Assembly: GCA_023429985.1 (NCBI GenBank)
Contig: JAEZCV010000040.1
Span: 1-25,181, forward strand
Source: Bacteroidota bacterium
Lineage (GTDB): Bacteria; Bacteroidota; Bacteroidia; Chitinophagales; Chitinophagaceae
Length of the DNA: 25,181 nucleotides
Direction of reading: 5' to 3'
Positions 1 through 8,367 of the stretch are shown here, piece by piece. A program made the position numbers and the translations under genes. Numbering within the stretch: position 1 is the first letter of the stretch; each line of letters starts with the position of its first letter. The notes under the pieces were generated by a model. It ran no database searches. It saw nothing but the letters and a program-made list of their open reading frames with translations, and was not told the DNA's origin.

Positions 1-59
1 GAGAAAAAAGTACTTTTGTTCATGTCTTATTTTTTAGCTTGGTAACTTTAAAATAGACA

Positions 60-89
60 AAAAAAGAGGCCCTGAAAAGCCTCTTTTTT
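60..89 (-). terminator. Rho-independent terminator beyond dnaK (can work on either strand)
   Basis: An 11-bp perfect stem pairs 60-70 (A-run then GAGGC) with 79-89 (GCCTC then T-run) around an 8-nt loop. Because the stem carries A on one side and T on the other, it reads as a hairpin plus U-tract in both directions. It lies about 70 bp past the dnaK stop on the minus strand, so it most simply ends dnaK transcription. It could also serve a gene off the left edge. Confidence 0.8.
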
Positions 90-136
90 CTTTAACCTAT
101 ATTTTTCCCCGGACAACACTAATTATCTAATTTCCC

Positions 137-160
137 AACCTGCCTTCTGGCAGGCAGGTT
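137..160. repeat. GC-rich palindromic element at the dnaK stop codon
   Basis: Eight-base arms AACCTGCC (137-144) and GGCAGGTT (153-160) enclose an 8-nt loop. The right arm ends on the first base of the dnaK stop triplet. There is no T-run, so it is not a classical terminator. On the minus strand it contains CCTGCCTGCC, a core also present in the intergenic element near 15240 and, with one change, in the one near 6164. That makes it look like a member of a dispersed extragenic palindrome family. Confidence 0.55.
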
Positions 161-2064
161 TACTTCACTTCCTCAAACTCTGCATCCTGCACATTCTCAC
201 CTGAATTTCCGGAAGCCTGCGGACCCGTGCCCTCACCTGCATTACCTTCGGCAGCAGCGCCCTGGGTAGCTTTGTACATTTCTTCACTGGCGGCTGTCCA
301 TGCATTGTTCAATTCCGCAACGGCAGGATCAATCTGGGCAACGTCACCTGTTTTATGTGCTTCTTTCAATTTAGCAAGTGCGGTTTCTATCGGTGCCTTT
401 TTATCGGCAGGGATCTTATCGCCAAATTCCTTCAATTGTTTTTCGCTCTGGAAGATCAGGCTGTCGGCCTGGTTCATCTTTTCTACCTTTTCTCTTTCCA
501 GTTTATCCGAAGCTTCGTTCGCCTTGGCTTCAGCCTTCATTTTTTCAACCTCTTCCTTACTTAATCCACTACCTGCTTCAATACGGATCTTTTGTTCCTT
601 GTTGGTTCCTTTATCCTTTGCTGTTACGTGTAAAATTCCGTTGGCGTCAATATCGAAGATCACTTCAATTTGCGGAACACCACGCGGTGCAGGCGGAATT
701 CCATCAAGGTTAAAAATACCTAAGCTTTTGTTCTGATTGGCCATGGGACGTTCGCCCTGTAAAACATGTATCTGCACACCCGGCTGGTTATCAGAAGCGG
801 TTGAAAACGTTTCTGATTTTTTAGTGGGAATGGTAGTATTAGAAGGGATCATAGCGGTCATAACACCACCATAAGTTTCAATTCCTAAAGTTAGCGGGGT
901 AACATCAAGCAGTAAAACATCTTTTACTTCACCTGTAAGTACGGCACCCTGGATGGCGGCACCTACTGCCACAACTTCATCGGGGTTTACACCACGGTTA
1001 GGTTTTTTACCAAAGAAACGCTCAACAATTTCCTGCACTTTTGGAATCCTGGTTGATCCTCCCACCAAAATCACTTCATCAATCTGACCTGCACTTAAAC
1101 CGGCATCTTTTAATGCCTGCTCGCAGGGTTTCAAACAACGCTCGAATAAAGAATCTGCCAGTTGCTCGAATTTTGCACGTGTAAGTTTTTTCACCAGGTG
1201 TTTGGGAACACCATCAATAGCTGTTATATAAGGAAGGTTGATCTCTGTTTCGGAAGATGAAGAAAGTTCGATCTTGGCCTTTTCAGCAGCTTCTTTCAGG
1301 CGCTGTAATGCCATAGGATCTTTTCTGAGGTCAACATTTTCTTCGTTTTTGAATTCTTCTGCCAGCCAGTCCATCACTACTTTGTCAAAGTCGTCGCCTC
1401 CAAGGTGCGTATCACCATTGGTGCTTTTTACTTCAAACACACCATCACCCAACTCCAGAACGGAGATATCGAAGGTACCACCACCGAGGTCAAATACAGC
1501 AATATGATGATCTTTTCCTCCTTTGTCAAGTCCGTAGGCAAGTGCAGCGGCTGTAGGTTCGTTAACGATCCTGCGCACATTCAAACCCGCAATTTCACCG
1601 GCTTCTTTGGTAGCCTGGCGCTGTGCATCGTTGAAGTAGGCCGGAACTGTAATTACCGCATCCGTTACTTCCTGACCCAGGTAATCTTCAGCAGTTTTCT
1701 TCATCTTCTGAAGAATCATGGCCGAAATTTCCTGAGGGGTATATAGTCTTCCGTCAATATCAATACGCACGGTATTATTGTCACCTTTGGCAACTTTATA
1801 ACTCCAGTGGCTGATTTCTTCTGTCACTTCATCATGCCTGCGGCCCATGAAGCGCTTCACACTGGTAATAGTATTTTGAGGATTGGTGATTGCCTGGCGT
1901 TTTGCCGGATCTCCAATCTTACGTTCACCGTTTTTTAAAAAAGCCACAATTGACGGGGTGGTACGGCGACCCTCATCATTGGCGATCACTACAGGCTCAT
2001 TACCTTCCATAACCGCCACGCAGCTATTAGTAGTACCCAGGTCAATCCCAATTATTTTTCCCAT
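160..2064 (-). CDS. dnaK: Chaperone protein DnaK (Hsp70)
   Basis: ATP-dependent cytosolic Hsp70 chaperone, which folds client proteins with DnaJ and GrpE. The 634-residue product has the usual DnaK length. The actin-like ATPase domain (about 1-380) starts with the phosphate-binding motif IGIDLGTTNSCV at residues 5-16 and has GGGTFDIS near 195. A segment around residues 75-100 corresponds to the insert that separates DnaK of diderm bacteria from those of Gram-positives. The hydrophobic interdomain linker and first substrate-binding strand (VLLLDVTPLTLGIET) lie near residue 385. The C-terminus is a Gly/Ala/Gln-rich linker ending in an acidic EFEEVK tail, matching the family's EEVD-like ending. 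It starts with ATG. No dnaJ or grpE is adjacent, so it appears to be a single-gene unit, divergent from the DUF4403 gene and closed by a strong terminator. Confidence 0.98.
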   Translation of the reverse strand: MGKIIGIDLGTTNSCVAVMEGNEPVVIANDEGRRTTPSIVAFLKNGERKIGDPAKRQAITNPQNTITSVKRFMGRRHDEVTEEISHWSYKVAKGDNNTVRIDIDGRLYTPQEISAMILQKMKKTAEDYLGQEVTDAVITVPAYFNDAQRQATKEAGEIAGLNVRRIVNEPTAAALAYGLDKGGKDHHIAVFDLGGGTFDISVLELGDGVFEVKSTNGDTHLGGDDFDKVVMDWLAEEFKNEENVDLRKDPMALQRLKEAAEKAKIELSSSSETEINLPYITAIDGVPKHLVKKLTRAKFEQLADSLFERCLKPCEQALKDAGLSAGQIDEVILVGGSTRIPKVQEIVERFFGKKPNRGVNPDEVVAVGAAIQGAVLTGEVKDVLLLDVTPLTLGIETYGGVMTAMIPSNTTIPTKKSETFSTASDNQPGVQIHVLQGERPMANQNKSLGIFNLDGIPPAPRGVPQIEVIFDIDANGILHVTAKDKGTNKEQKIRIEAGSGLSKEEVEKMKAEAKANEASDKLEREKVEKMNQADSLIFQSEKQLKEFGDKIPADKKAPIETALAKLKEAHKTGDVAQIDPAVAELNNAWTAASEEMYKATQGAAAEGNAGEGTGPQASGNSGENVQDAEFEEVK

Positions 2065-2097
2065 TGATTAAGAATTTAATAGTTCCCTTTGGGTTAA

Positions 2098-2128
2098 CAA
2101 TGATTATGCCGCGAGGGAATATGTGCAA
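2098..2128 (-). promoter_or_regulatory. Candidate sigma-ABfr-type promoter of dnaK
   Basis: On the minus strand TTG (2128-2126) is followed after 19 nt by TAATCATTG (2106-2098). This approximates the Bacteroidota promoter form TTTG, about 19-20 nt, TAnnTTTG, but the downstream element is not exact. It would give a leader of roughly 25-30 nt before the dnaK ATG. The 167-bp divergent region holds no TTAGCACTC/GAGTGCTAA inverted repeat, so HrcA/CIRCE control is not suggested. Confidence 0.35.
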
Positions 2129-2231
2129 TTTTGACAGTTGACCTTACTTTTCACTGCGAAGCCGTTTTATCGGCTAATTTTACAAATACCAATCTCAGGC
2201 ATTTTACGTTATACAAAAAACCTATTGATTC

Positions 2232-3602
2232 ATGCGGCTTTTACTGCTCCTGCTCTTTCCTTTTTCATTACAGGCCCAGGGTTCTTATGACAGTCTGCCG
2301 GAATCGCAGATCGACATACCCATCCAGATCAGCCTCCGGCCGGTATTTGCAATGGCAGAAAATAATGTTGAAAAGGTTTTTACTTCACCCAATTATCCGA
2401 AGGACTGGGTGCAAACAGATTGCGCCACCCGCTATAAATATCATTTCCGCAGGTCTCCGCTTAACATGAAAATGCAGGGAACCACACTTGATCTTTCATT
2501 TACCGGGTATTACCAGATTATTGGTGCTACGCGTGCCTGTTTAAATGGAGTTGTGCTTTCGCCCTGGTCGCCCTCCTGCCGATGCGGTTTTGAAGAACCT
2601 GAAAGAAAAGTGCAGGTTGGTTTTACCAGCCAGTTTCGCCTGGCAACTAATTATTTTCTGCAAACCAGGGTTACCCGTCACGAACCGAAACCACTTGATA
2701 AATGCGAGGTTTGCTTTTGGGGCCAGGATGCTACCAAAGCCGTTATTGATGGTTTGAAAGCAGAACTCGACCTCTCCAAAAAAGCTATAGAAGATTCGTT
2801 TGGAAATTATAACCTCAGGCCCTACCTGCAAAGGGCCTGGAATATGCTAAGCGATGTTTATTACCTTCCCGGCGTTGGCTATTTCAGCCTTCATCCAAAA
2901 AGATTACGTATGAACCAGTTCCATGCGCAAAACGACCTGCTCCATATTAATATCGGTTTATCGGCTACCCCGCAGGTAAGTTTTGCACGCCCGGAAAATA
3001 TTTCAACACCCCTGCCCGACCTGGGTACAGTGGCAAATCCCGGGGGATTTAATGTTTACCTGGAAGCCGCCCTTCAATACGATTCTCTTAGCAATATCAT
3101 GAATGGATACCTGGTAGGAAAAAGATTCGACCTTACAGAAGGATTGTTTAAAAAACACATCATTGTAAATAAAACGGAAGTCTCAGCAAATGAGGATGGT
3201 GATTTGAAAATCATGATTGATTTTTCAGGATCTTTTAATGGCAGCATATTTTTCACGGGAAAACCGGTATATAACAGCGATAACAAAACCATCGAGGTCA
3301 GGGATCTTGACTATGACCTTAAAACAAAGAACCTGTTTCTTAAAACAGCAAAATGGCTTTTCAATGGAAAGATTGTAAATGAATTGAAGAAATATACCTC
3401 ATTCGAACTTTCCTCCTATTACGATACCGCAGCCCTTTCTTTGAACGACTGGCTAAACCGTGAATGGACGCCTGGAATAAAAGGCACAGGAGAAGTGGAA
3501 GAATTAAAGCTCACAGAACTTTATGCCCTGCCCGAGCACCTTCTTATCAGAAGTAACTGCAGGGGAAAAATGAGTGTTTTGGTTTCGGAAATCAAATTAT
3601 GA
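2232..3602 (+). CDS. Exported DUF4403 family protein
   Basis: Function unknown. The 456-residue product begins with a clear signal peptide (residues 1-16, leucine-rich and ending in LQAQ), so it is exported to the envelope. The body resembles DUF4403 proteins of Bacteroidota: an early segment of short beta strands (SQIDIPIQISL near 24-34), a central YLPGVGYFSLHPKRLRM segment, repeated strands, and a C-terminal helix-strand part around KTAKWLFNGK. That family is thought to have a lipid-binding-like tubular fold, but I know of no established role. Ten cysteines are visible, including CRC and CEVC pairs in the first half and one near the C-terminus, which suggests disulfides. It ends flush against the convergent GtrA-like gene. 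Family assignment is by overall pattern; the function is open. Confidence 0.8.
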   Translation: MRLLLLLLFPFSLQAQGSYDSLPESQIDIPIQISLRPVFAMAENNVEKVFTSPNYPKDWVQTDCATRYKYHFRRSPLNMKMQGTTLDLSFTGYYQIIGATRACLNGVVLSPWSPSCRCGFEEPERKVQVGFTSQFRLATNYFLQTRVTRHEPKPLDKCEVCFWGQDATKAVIDGLKAELDLSKKAIEDSFGNYNLRPYLQRAWNMLSDVYYLPGVGYFSLHPKRLRMNQFHAQNDLLHINIGLSATPQVSFARPENISTPLPDLGTVANPGGFNVYLEAALQYDSLSNIMNGYLVGKRFDLTEGLFKKHIIVNKTEVSANEDGDLKIMIDFSGSFNGSIFFTGKPVYNSDNKTIEVRDLDYDLKTKNLFLKTAKWLFNGKIVNELKKYTSFELSSYYDTAALSLNDWLNREWTPGIKGTGEVEELKLTELYALPEHLLIRSNCRGKMSVLVSEIKL

Positions 3603-4127
3603 TCAGGCACCGATACCCTGCTGAACCGAGGCTTTTTTATCGGAACGAAAAGAAAAATAACGCTGGGCAAAATAATTAAACAGGATCACAAAACCTGTAG
3701 TGATCATTTGCGAAGGCGTAGGATATAAATGAAGCACTTCCACAAAGAATTTAAGGAACACATAGTTCACTATCATACAACCCAGAATTACCAGCATATA
3801 CCGGAAAAGCTGCACTTTTCTTTTCAGGTAAGAACCCTTGAATATTACAAACATGCTCAGGTAAAATCCTGCCGGGAGTGTAAATGCAAAAGAAAGAAAC
3901 AGAGCCGCAATATGCGGTTCAAAGGCCAGGCTTCCCAGGTAAACGATCTCCCTGTTGAACAAATAATTATAGGAAAGAAAGTAGATCAGCAGGTTCATGG
4001 CTGTATTAAAACCACCACAGGCTGCATAATGATAGGTTTGCAGGGGTAAGAACCTCCTGAAAACAGGATAAAAAAAATCCAGTACGGAAAAAACGGTTGA
4101 CCTTACTTTATAATGAATATGCCGCAT
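3603..4127 (-). CDS. GtrA-like family membrane protein
   Basis: A small polytopic inner-membrane protein with about four hydrophobic helices. The first follows the GtrA-like sequence YHYAACGGFNTAMNLLIYF, and a later helix ends near NYFAQRYFSFR, typical of the family C-terminus. GtrA-like proteins are linked to moving polyprenyl-phosphate sugars across the membrane during surface polysaccharide decoration; the substrate here cannot be told. I chose the internal ATG at 4127 (174 aa), because the family in this phylum usually begins just before a LDFFYP-like segment and because this leaves room for divergent promoters. An in-frame ATG at 4238 would give 211 aa, but would leave only 6 bp before the likely argS start. 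Its stop codon abuts that of the DUF4403 gene with no spacer. Confidence 0.85.
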   Translation of the reverse strand: MRHIHYKVRSTVFSVLDFFYPVFRRFLPLQTYHYAACGGFNTAMNLLIYFLSYNYLFNREIVYLGSLAFEPHIAALFLSFAFTLPAGFYLSMFVIFKGSYLKRKVQLFRYMLVILGCMIVNYVFLKFFVEVLHLYPTPSQMITTGFVILFNYFAQRYFSFRSDKKASVQQGIGA

Positions 4128-4244
4128 GAGATGCACGAAAATAATGGCTATTTGCAGAGTTTTCGTGTAGATTTCGTTAAGTCTGCCTAATACGCGCCTC
4201 TTCCTTTCTTCCGAATGATTAAATTGCGGCGCAAACATCAGGAA

Positions 4245-6146
4245 ATGAGCTTAACCAGGCAGATAAAGGAAATAACAGCAAAGGCGATAGGGGAAGTATT
4301 TGGCGTGAATATTCCGGCAGATGAAATTACGGTGAACCAAACCAAACCCGAATTCAGTGGCGATTATACCATTGTACTGTTTTCCATGGTGAAGCAATTA
4401 AAAACTGCGCCGGAAGCGGCTGGTGAAAAGCTGGGCGCCCAGCTTGTTGAAAATAGTTCAGCGCTTTTTAAAAGCTTCAACGTGATCAAGGGATTTTTAA
4501 ATCTTGAAGTTGCTGATGATTTTTTTAAAGACTACCTCTCCAAAGTTTATAATGACCAGAAGTTCTTTCAGCCTGTTTCTTCCGGAAGGAGGATCATGGT
4601 TGAATATTCTTCACCTAACACCAATAAGCCTCTGCATCTTGGACATTTAAGAAATAATTTTCTTGGATGGAGCATGGCAGCCATACTGGAAGCAACCGGT
4701 GGTGAAGTAATGAAATCATGTATTGTAAATGATCGCGGCATTCATATCTGTAAAAGCATGATCGCATGGAAATTATTTGGGAATGGTGCTACACCCCAAA
4801 CTACCGGAATAAAAGGCGATCATTTTGTAGGTGAATATTATGTGCGTTGCGAAAACCAGATCAAGGAAGAAGCAGCCAACATACTGGTACAGGTGCAGGA
4901 AAAGAATTTTGAAAACATAAATGAAAGAGATCAGCAAAAACTCACCGAACTCCTTGAACTGAGGGGAGCCATTGTGGGTGATTCGGATAAGGACAAAGAA
5001 AAAAGAAAAAAGATTGAAGCTGATATAAAAGAACTGGTAAGAGCAAATACGCCTATAATGAAACAGGCGCAGGAAATGCTGCTCGCCTGGGAGAAAGGCG
5101 ATCCGGAAGTAATGGAATTATGGCGTATGATGAATGGATGGGTATATGAAGGTTTTGATGTTACCTATAAAACCATAGGCAGCGATTTTGACAAAACCTA
5201 TTATGAAAGTGATACTTATTTATTGGGCAGAAAATATGTTGATGAAGGTCTTGAAAAAGGAATTTTTTATAAAAAGGAAGATGGAAGCGTTTGGATAGAT
5301 CTGTCAGAAGATGGTCTGGATGAAAAACTGGTGCTGCGAAAAGATGGCACTTCGGTTTATATAACACAGGATATAGGACTTGCCCAGCAAAAACATGAGG
5401 AGTTCAATTATGATCAGAGCATTTATGTGATTGCCGATGAACAGAACTATCACATGAAGGTGTTGCAGCTGATTCTTAAAAAACTTGGATTCCCTTATGC
5501 GGATGGCGTTTTTCATTTGAGTTATGGTATGGTAGAATTGCCCAGCGGAAGAATGAAAAGCCGTGAAGGAACTGTTGTTGATGCCGATGATATTGTTGAT
5601 GAAATGAATGCCATTGCAGCAAAACACACCAGCGAATCGGGCAAGGTGAAAGATTTTGAAGAATCGGAATTAAAAGAACTTTATAACACTATTGGACTGG
5701 GTGCTTTAAAATTCTTTTTATTAAGAGTTGATCCGAAGAAGAAAATGATCTTTAATCCTGAAGAATCAATCGACTTCCATGGATTTACTGGTCCATTTAT
5801 TCAATACACACATGCCAGGATCAAATCAATTTTAAGGAAAGAACAGCCTAAAGAAAATATTCCCATAAATGAAGACCTGTTAAAAACAGAAAAAGAACTG
5901 GTAGTTCAACTGGAGCAATATCCCGAAGTTTTAAATCAGGCAGCTGAAGAATACAACCCATCTTTAATTGCTATTTATGCTTTCAACATTGCCAAATCAT
6001 ACAATAGTTTTTATTCCGAACTGTCGGTTTTAAATGCAGAAAGCGAAGAAAAAAAGCAACTGCGTTTGATGATTTGTAAACATACTGCGCAGGTTATTAA
6101 ACATGCAATGCGTTTGCTGGGAATAAAGGTTCCGGAAAAGATGTAG
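4245..6146 (+). CDS. argS: Arginyl-tRNA synthetase
   Basis: Class I aminoacyl-tRNA synthetase that charges tRNA-Arg with arginine. The N-terminal Add1-type tRNA-recognition domain spans roughly 1-110, followed by the Rossmann catalytic core. The HIGH-type signature is HLGH at residues 131-134, preceded by EYSSPNTNKPL. The KMSKS-equivalent loop is MKSREGT near 437-443, and the C-terminal helical anticodon-binding domain ends with LLGIKVPEKM. The preferred start is the ATG at 4245 (633 aa), because MSLTRQIKEITAKAIGEVFG matches how ArgS proteins usually begin. An upstream in-frame ATG at 4215 would add ten basic residues and overlap the long form of the GtrA gene. It is convergent with glgB across a repeat-filled gap. 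Confidence 0.97.
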   Translation: MSLTRQIKEITAKAIGEVFGVNIPADEITVNQTKPEFSGDYTIVLFSMVKQLKTAPEAAGEKLGAQLVENSSALFKSFNVIKGFLNLEVADDFFKDYLSKVYNDQKFFQPVSSGRRIMVEYSSPNTNKPLHLGHLRNNFLGWSMAAILEATGGEVMKSCIVNDRGIHICKSMIAWKLFGNGATPQTTGIKGDHFVGEYYVRCENQIKEEAANILVQVQEKNFENINERDQQKLTELLELRGAIVGDSDKDKEKRKKIEADIKELVRANTPIMKQAQEMLLAWEKGDPEVMELWRMMNGWVYEGFDVTYKTIGSDFDKTYYESDTYLLGRKYVDEGLEKGIFYKKEDGSVWIDLSEDGLDEKLVLRKDGTSVYITQDIGLAQQKHEEFNYDQSIYVIADEQNYHMKVLQLILKKLGFPYADGVFHLSYGMVELPSGRMKSREGTVVDADDIVDEMNAIAAKHTSESGKVKDFEESELKELYNTIGLGALKFFLLRVDPKKKMIFNPEESIDFHGFTGPFIQYTHARIKSILRKEQPKENIPINEDLLKTEKELVVQLEQYPEVLNQAAEEYNPSLIAIYAFNIAKSYNSFYSELSVLNAESEEKKQLRLMICKHTAQVIKHAMRLLGIKVPEKM

Positions 6147-6160
6147 CGGAGGAAAGTTCA

Positions 6161-6181
6161 GGGCCTGCGTGCCGGCAGGCG
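6161..6181. repeat. GC-rich palindromic element between argS and glgB
   Basis: GCCTGC (6163-6168) and GCAGGC (6175-6180) pair around the 6-nt loop GTGCCG. No T-tract follows, so it is a weak terminator candidate at best. Its core GCCTGCGTGCCG resembles the element at 15239-15254, and its right half GTGCCGGCAGGCG resembles the one at 16655-16667. It sits directly upstream of the GTTTAG array. Confidence 0.6.
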
Positions 6182-6189
6182 TATAGAAG

Positions 6190-6280
6190 GTTTAGGGGTT
6201 GAGAAGGTTTAGGTGTTTAGAAAGTTTAGGTGTTTAGAAAGTTTAGGTGTTTAGATGGTTTAGATGGTTTAGGCGTTTAG
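6190..6280. repeat. GTTTAG tandem array with alternating 8/9-bp period
   Basis: Ten copies of GTTTAG start at 6190, 6207, 6215, 6224, 6232, 6241, 6249, 6258, 6267 and 6275. After the first, the spacing mostly alternates between 8 and 9, so the higher-order unit is the 17-mer GTTTAGGTGTTTAGAAA, with later variants GTTTAGATG and GTTTAGGC. The array fills the convergent gap and stops 3 bp before the glgB stop codon. It contains no credible open reading frame. Confidence 0.85.
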
Positions 6281-6283
6281 AAT

Positions 6284-8284
6284 TTATTTCAACACAATAG
6301 CGGCAAGTGGAGGCAGGTTTATGGTGATTTCATAAATTTTTTCCTTTTTATTTACCAGTGTAGTTTTTATTTCCGGATTATAAACATCGCCGGTACCACC
6401 GAATTTTTCTGCATCTGAATTAAAAATTTCTGCAGTGTATTTTTTTCCTTTAACCAGGATAGTCCAGTTATCACGTACTACCGGTGTCATATTAAGTATC
6501 ACCAGTAAATCATTTGCCGGTTTAATTCCGCACCTTTTAAAACATATCACCGACTCATCCCGGTGATCAAGATCAACCCATTCAAATCCCTCAGTTTTAA
6601 ATTGCAGTTCGTACAAGGCAGGTTCTTCTTTTAAAATTGAATTCAGTTCTTTAACACAATCCTGCAATTTTTTATGTAGATCAAATTGAAGTAATGCCCA
6701 GCTGAGTTCTGTTTTATAATTCCATTCTGTGGTTTGTCCAAATTCATTACCCATAAATAACAACCTTGCTCCGGGATGCATCCACATATAACTATACATC
6801 AAACGAAGGTTGGCAAATTTCTGCCATTCGTCGCCCGGCATTTTGTAGATCATGGGTGATTTTCCATGAACCACTTCATCGTGGCTCAACGGAAGCATGA
6901 AGTTTTCATCGAAGAAATACATCATGCTGAAAGTAAATTTATCCTGTTGGTCTTTGCGGTACAGGGGATCTATTTTAAAATAATCCAGGGTATCGTGCAT
7001 CCATCCCATCATCCATTTCATTCCAAACCCAAGTCCGCCTTCAAATGTTGGTTTGGAAATTCCCGGCCAGTCGGTAGCTTCTTCTGCAATGGTTTGCACA
7101 TCCGGAAAATCGCGGTAAATGGTTTCATTCAGATCGCGAATGAAAGCAATGGCTTCGAGGTTGCCGTTACCTCCCAATTCATTGGGTTCCCATTCGCCTT
7201 CATCTCTTGAATAGTCAAGTTTCAACATAGAAGAAACGGCGTCAACTCTTATCCCATCTATATGAAAAATATCGAACCAGAACCTGGCGCTGCTGATGAG
7301 AAAGGACTTTACTTCTCCCCTTTTATAATTAAAAATATAACTGTTCCAGTCGGGATGAAATCCTTTGCGCATATCGGCATATTCATAGGTATGCGTTCCA
7401 TCGAACATGAAGAGTCCATGGGAATCGTATGGAAAATGCGAAGGAACCCAGTCGAGTATCACCCCAATGCCGGCCTGGTGAAACTGGTCAACCAGAAACA
7501 TAAAATCTTCGGGTGTGCCAAAGCGTGAGGTTGGAGCAAAAAAACCGGTACATTGGTAACCCCAGCTTCCATCGAAAGGATGTTCCATTACTGGCATGAT
7601 CTCTACATGCGTAAAGCCCATGTTCTTTACATAAGGCACCAGCAATCCGGCTATCTGCTTATAGCTGTTATAAGATTCTTCATTGGGCTCGGGACGCATC
7701 CAGCTGGCAAGGTGAACTTCATAAACACTCCATGGTGCATCAAGGGCATTGTGTTTTTTTCTTTTCTTCATCCATGCTTCATCCTTCCATTTATAATCGA
7801 ATTCCCATGTTATGGTTGAAGTGGCAGGGCGCTTTTCCCAGAAGTTTGCATAAGGATCTCCTTTTTCCGTAACCAGACCTTTGTAACCGGTGATATGATA
7901 TTTATACATTTCACCTTTTAAAATGCCTGGAATAAATCCTTCCCAAATTCCGCTTTTATCCCATCGGGGTTGCAAAGGGTGCGATTCGGGATCCCATTCG
8001 TTGAAACCTCCAATAACAGAAACTTTTGTTGCATTAGGTGCCCAAACAGCAAAATAATAACCTTCCCGGTCATGAACTTTTATTCTCTTCGATCCAAGTT
8101 TATTATAGAGGTTATAATGGGTACCGTTTCGAAATGTGGTTATGTCATCATCATAAAGAATGGAGTAATTCCACACAGCAAGGCTTGTATCCACAAAATT
8201 TCTATCCTCATACTTTACTTCAGGTTCCGGTGATAATGGATGCCTGCTATCATTAAGTTCATCTTCATTTTTCTTCCTCATCAT
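6284..8284 (-). CDS. glgB: 1,4-alpha-glucan branching enzyme
   Basis: Transfers alpha-1,4 glucan segments to alpha-1,6 positions during glycogen synthesis in the cytoplasm (GH13 family). An N-terminal CBM48-like beta-sandwich (about 70-160, with FAVWAPNATKVSVIGGFNEW) precedes the catalytic barrel. The nucleophile lies in DGIRVDAVSSM near residue 348, the acid/base in TIAEEATDWP near 400, and the third acidic residue in LPLSHDEVVHGK. A C-terminal beta domain ends the protein. The first in-frame start-like codon at 8290 is TTG; the ATG at 8284 (666 aa) is the better choice. The size and motif order are those of GlgB rather than a debranching enzyme. It lies apart from glgC and glgA, separated by the OMP/GLPGLI pair and the amylase-permease genes, but on the same strand. 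Confidence 0.96.
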   Translation of the reverse strand: MMRKKNEDELNDSRHPLSPEPEVKYEDRNFVDTSLAVWNYSILYDDDITTFRNGTHYNLYNKLGSKRIKVHDREGYYFAVWAPNATKVSVIGGFNEWDPESHPLQPRWDKSGIWEGFIPGILKGEMYKYHITGYKGLVTEKGDPYANFWEKRPATSTITWEFDYKWKDEAWMKKRKKHNALDAPWSVYEVHLASWMRPEPNEESYNSYKQIAGLLVPYVKNMGFTHVEIMPVMEHPFDGSWGYQCTGFFAPTSRFGTPEDFMFLVDQFHQAGIGVILDWVPSHFPYDSHGLFMFDGTHTYEYADMRKGFHPDWNSYIFNYKRGEVKSFLISSARFWFDIFHIDGIRVDAVSSMLKLDYSRDEGEWEPNELGGNGNLEAIAFIRDLNETIYRDFPDVQTIAEEATDWPGISKPTFEGGLGFGMKWMMGWMHDTLDYFKIDPLYRKDQQDKFTFSMMYFFDENFMLPLSHDEVVHGKSPMIYKMPGDEWQKFANLRLMYSYMWMHPGARLLFMGNEFGQTTEWNYKTELSWALLQFDLHKKLQDCVKELNSILKEEPALYELQFKTEGFEWVDLDHRDESVICFKRCGIKPANDLLVILNMTPVVRDNWTILVKGKKYTAEIFNSDAEKFGGTGDVYNPEIKTTLVNKKEKIYEITINLPPLAAIVLK

Positions 8285-8300
8285 TCCCAATATTTTACCG

Positions 8301-8332
8301 TTTGCGTAAAGTTAACAAGTCAATTAGTTTTA
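8301..8332 (+). promoter_or_regulatory. Candidate promoter for the OMP-GLPGLI operon
   Basis: TTTG (8301-8304), a 20-nt spacer, then TAGTTTTA (8325-8332) matches the Bacteroidota form TTTG / TAnnTTTG at all but the last base. Transcription would start near 8339, giving a leader of about 30 nt before the ATG at 8368. It lies in the 83-bp divergent region shared with glgB, for which I see no equally good site on the minus strand. Confidence 0.5.
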
Positions 8333-8367
8333 TGAGACTATAATTGTGTTGCCAAAATCAAGCCTGA

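Noticed and set aside
1..23. Possible start of a minus-strand gene (ATG at 23, reading MNKSTFF) beyond the dnaK terminator, or a plus-strand gene end with TAA at 43-45.
   Set aside because: Only seven or fourteen codons are visible in either case and neither can be matched to a family.
227..736. Long plus-strand open frame opposite the dnaK 3' part.
   Set aside because: Antisense shadow of the dnaK coding sequence with a low-complexity Ser/Phe/Leu composition; dnaK is unmistakable.
2065..2231. CIRCE/HrcA operator at dnaK.
   Set aside because: No TTAGCACTC-N9-GAGTGCTAA inverted repeat or close variant is present.
2131..2469. Open frame of 112 codons on the plus strand.
   Set aside because: It overlaps the DUF4403 gene in another frame, lacks any recognisable domain and starts inside the dnaK promoter region.
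6190..6280. CRISPR array.
   Set aside because: The repeat unit is 6-9 bp with no unique spacers and no cas genes nearby; it is a simple tandem repeat.
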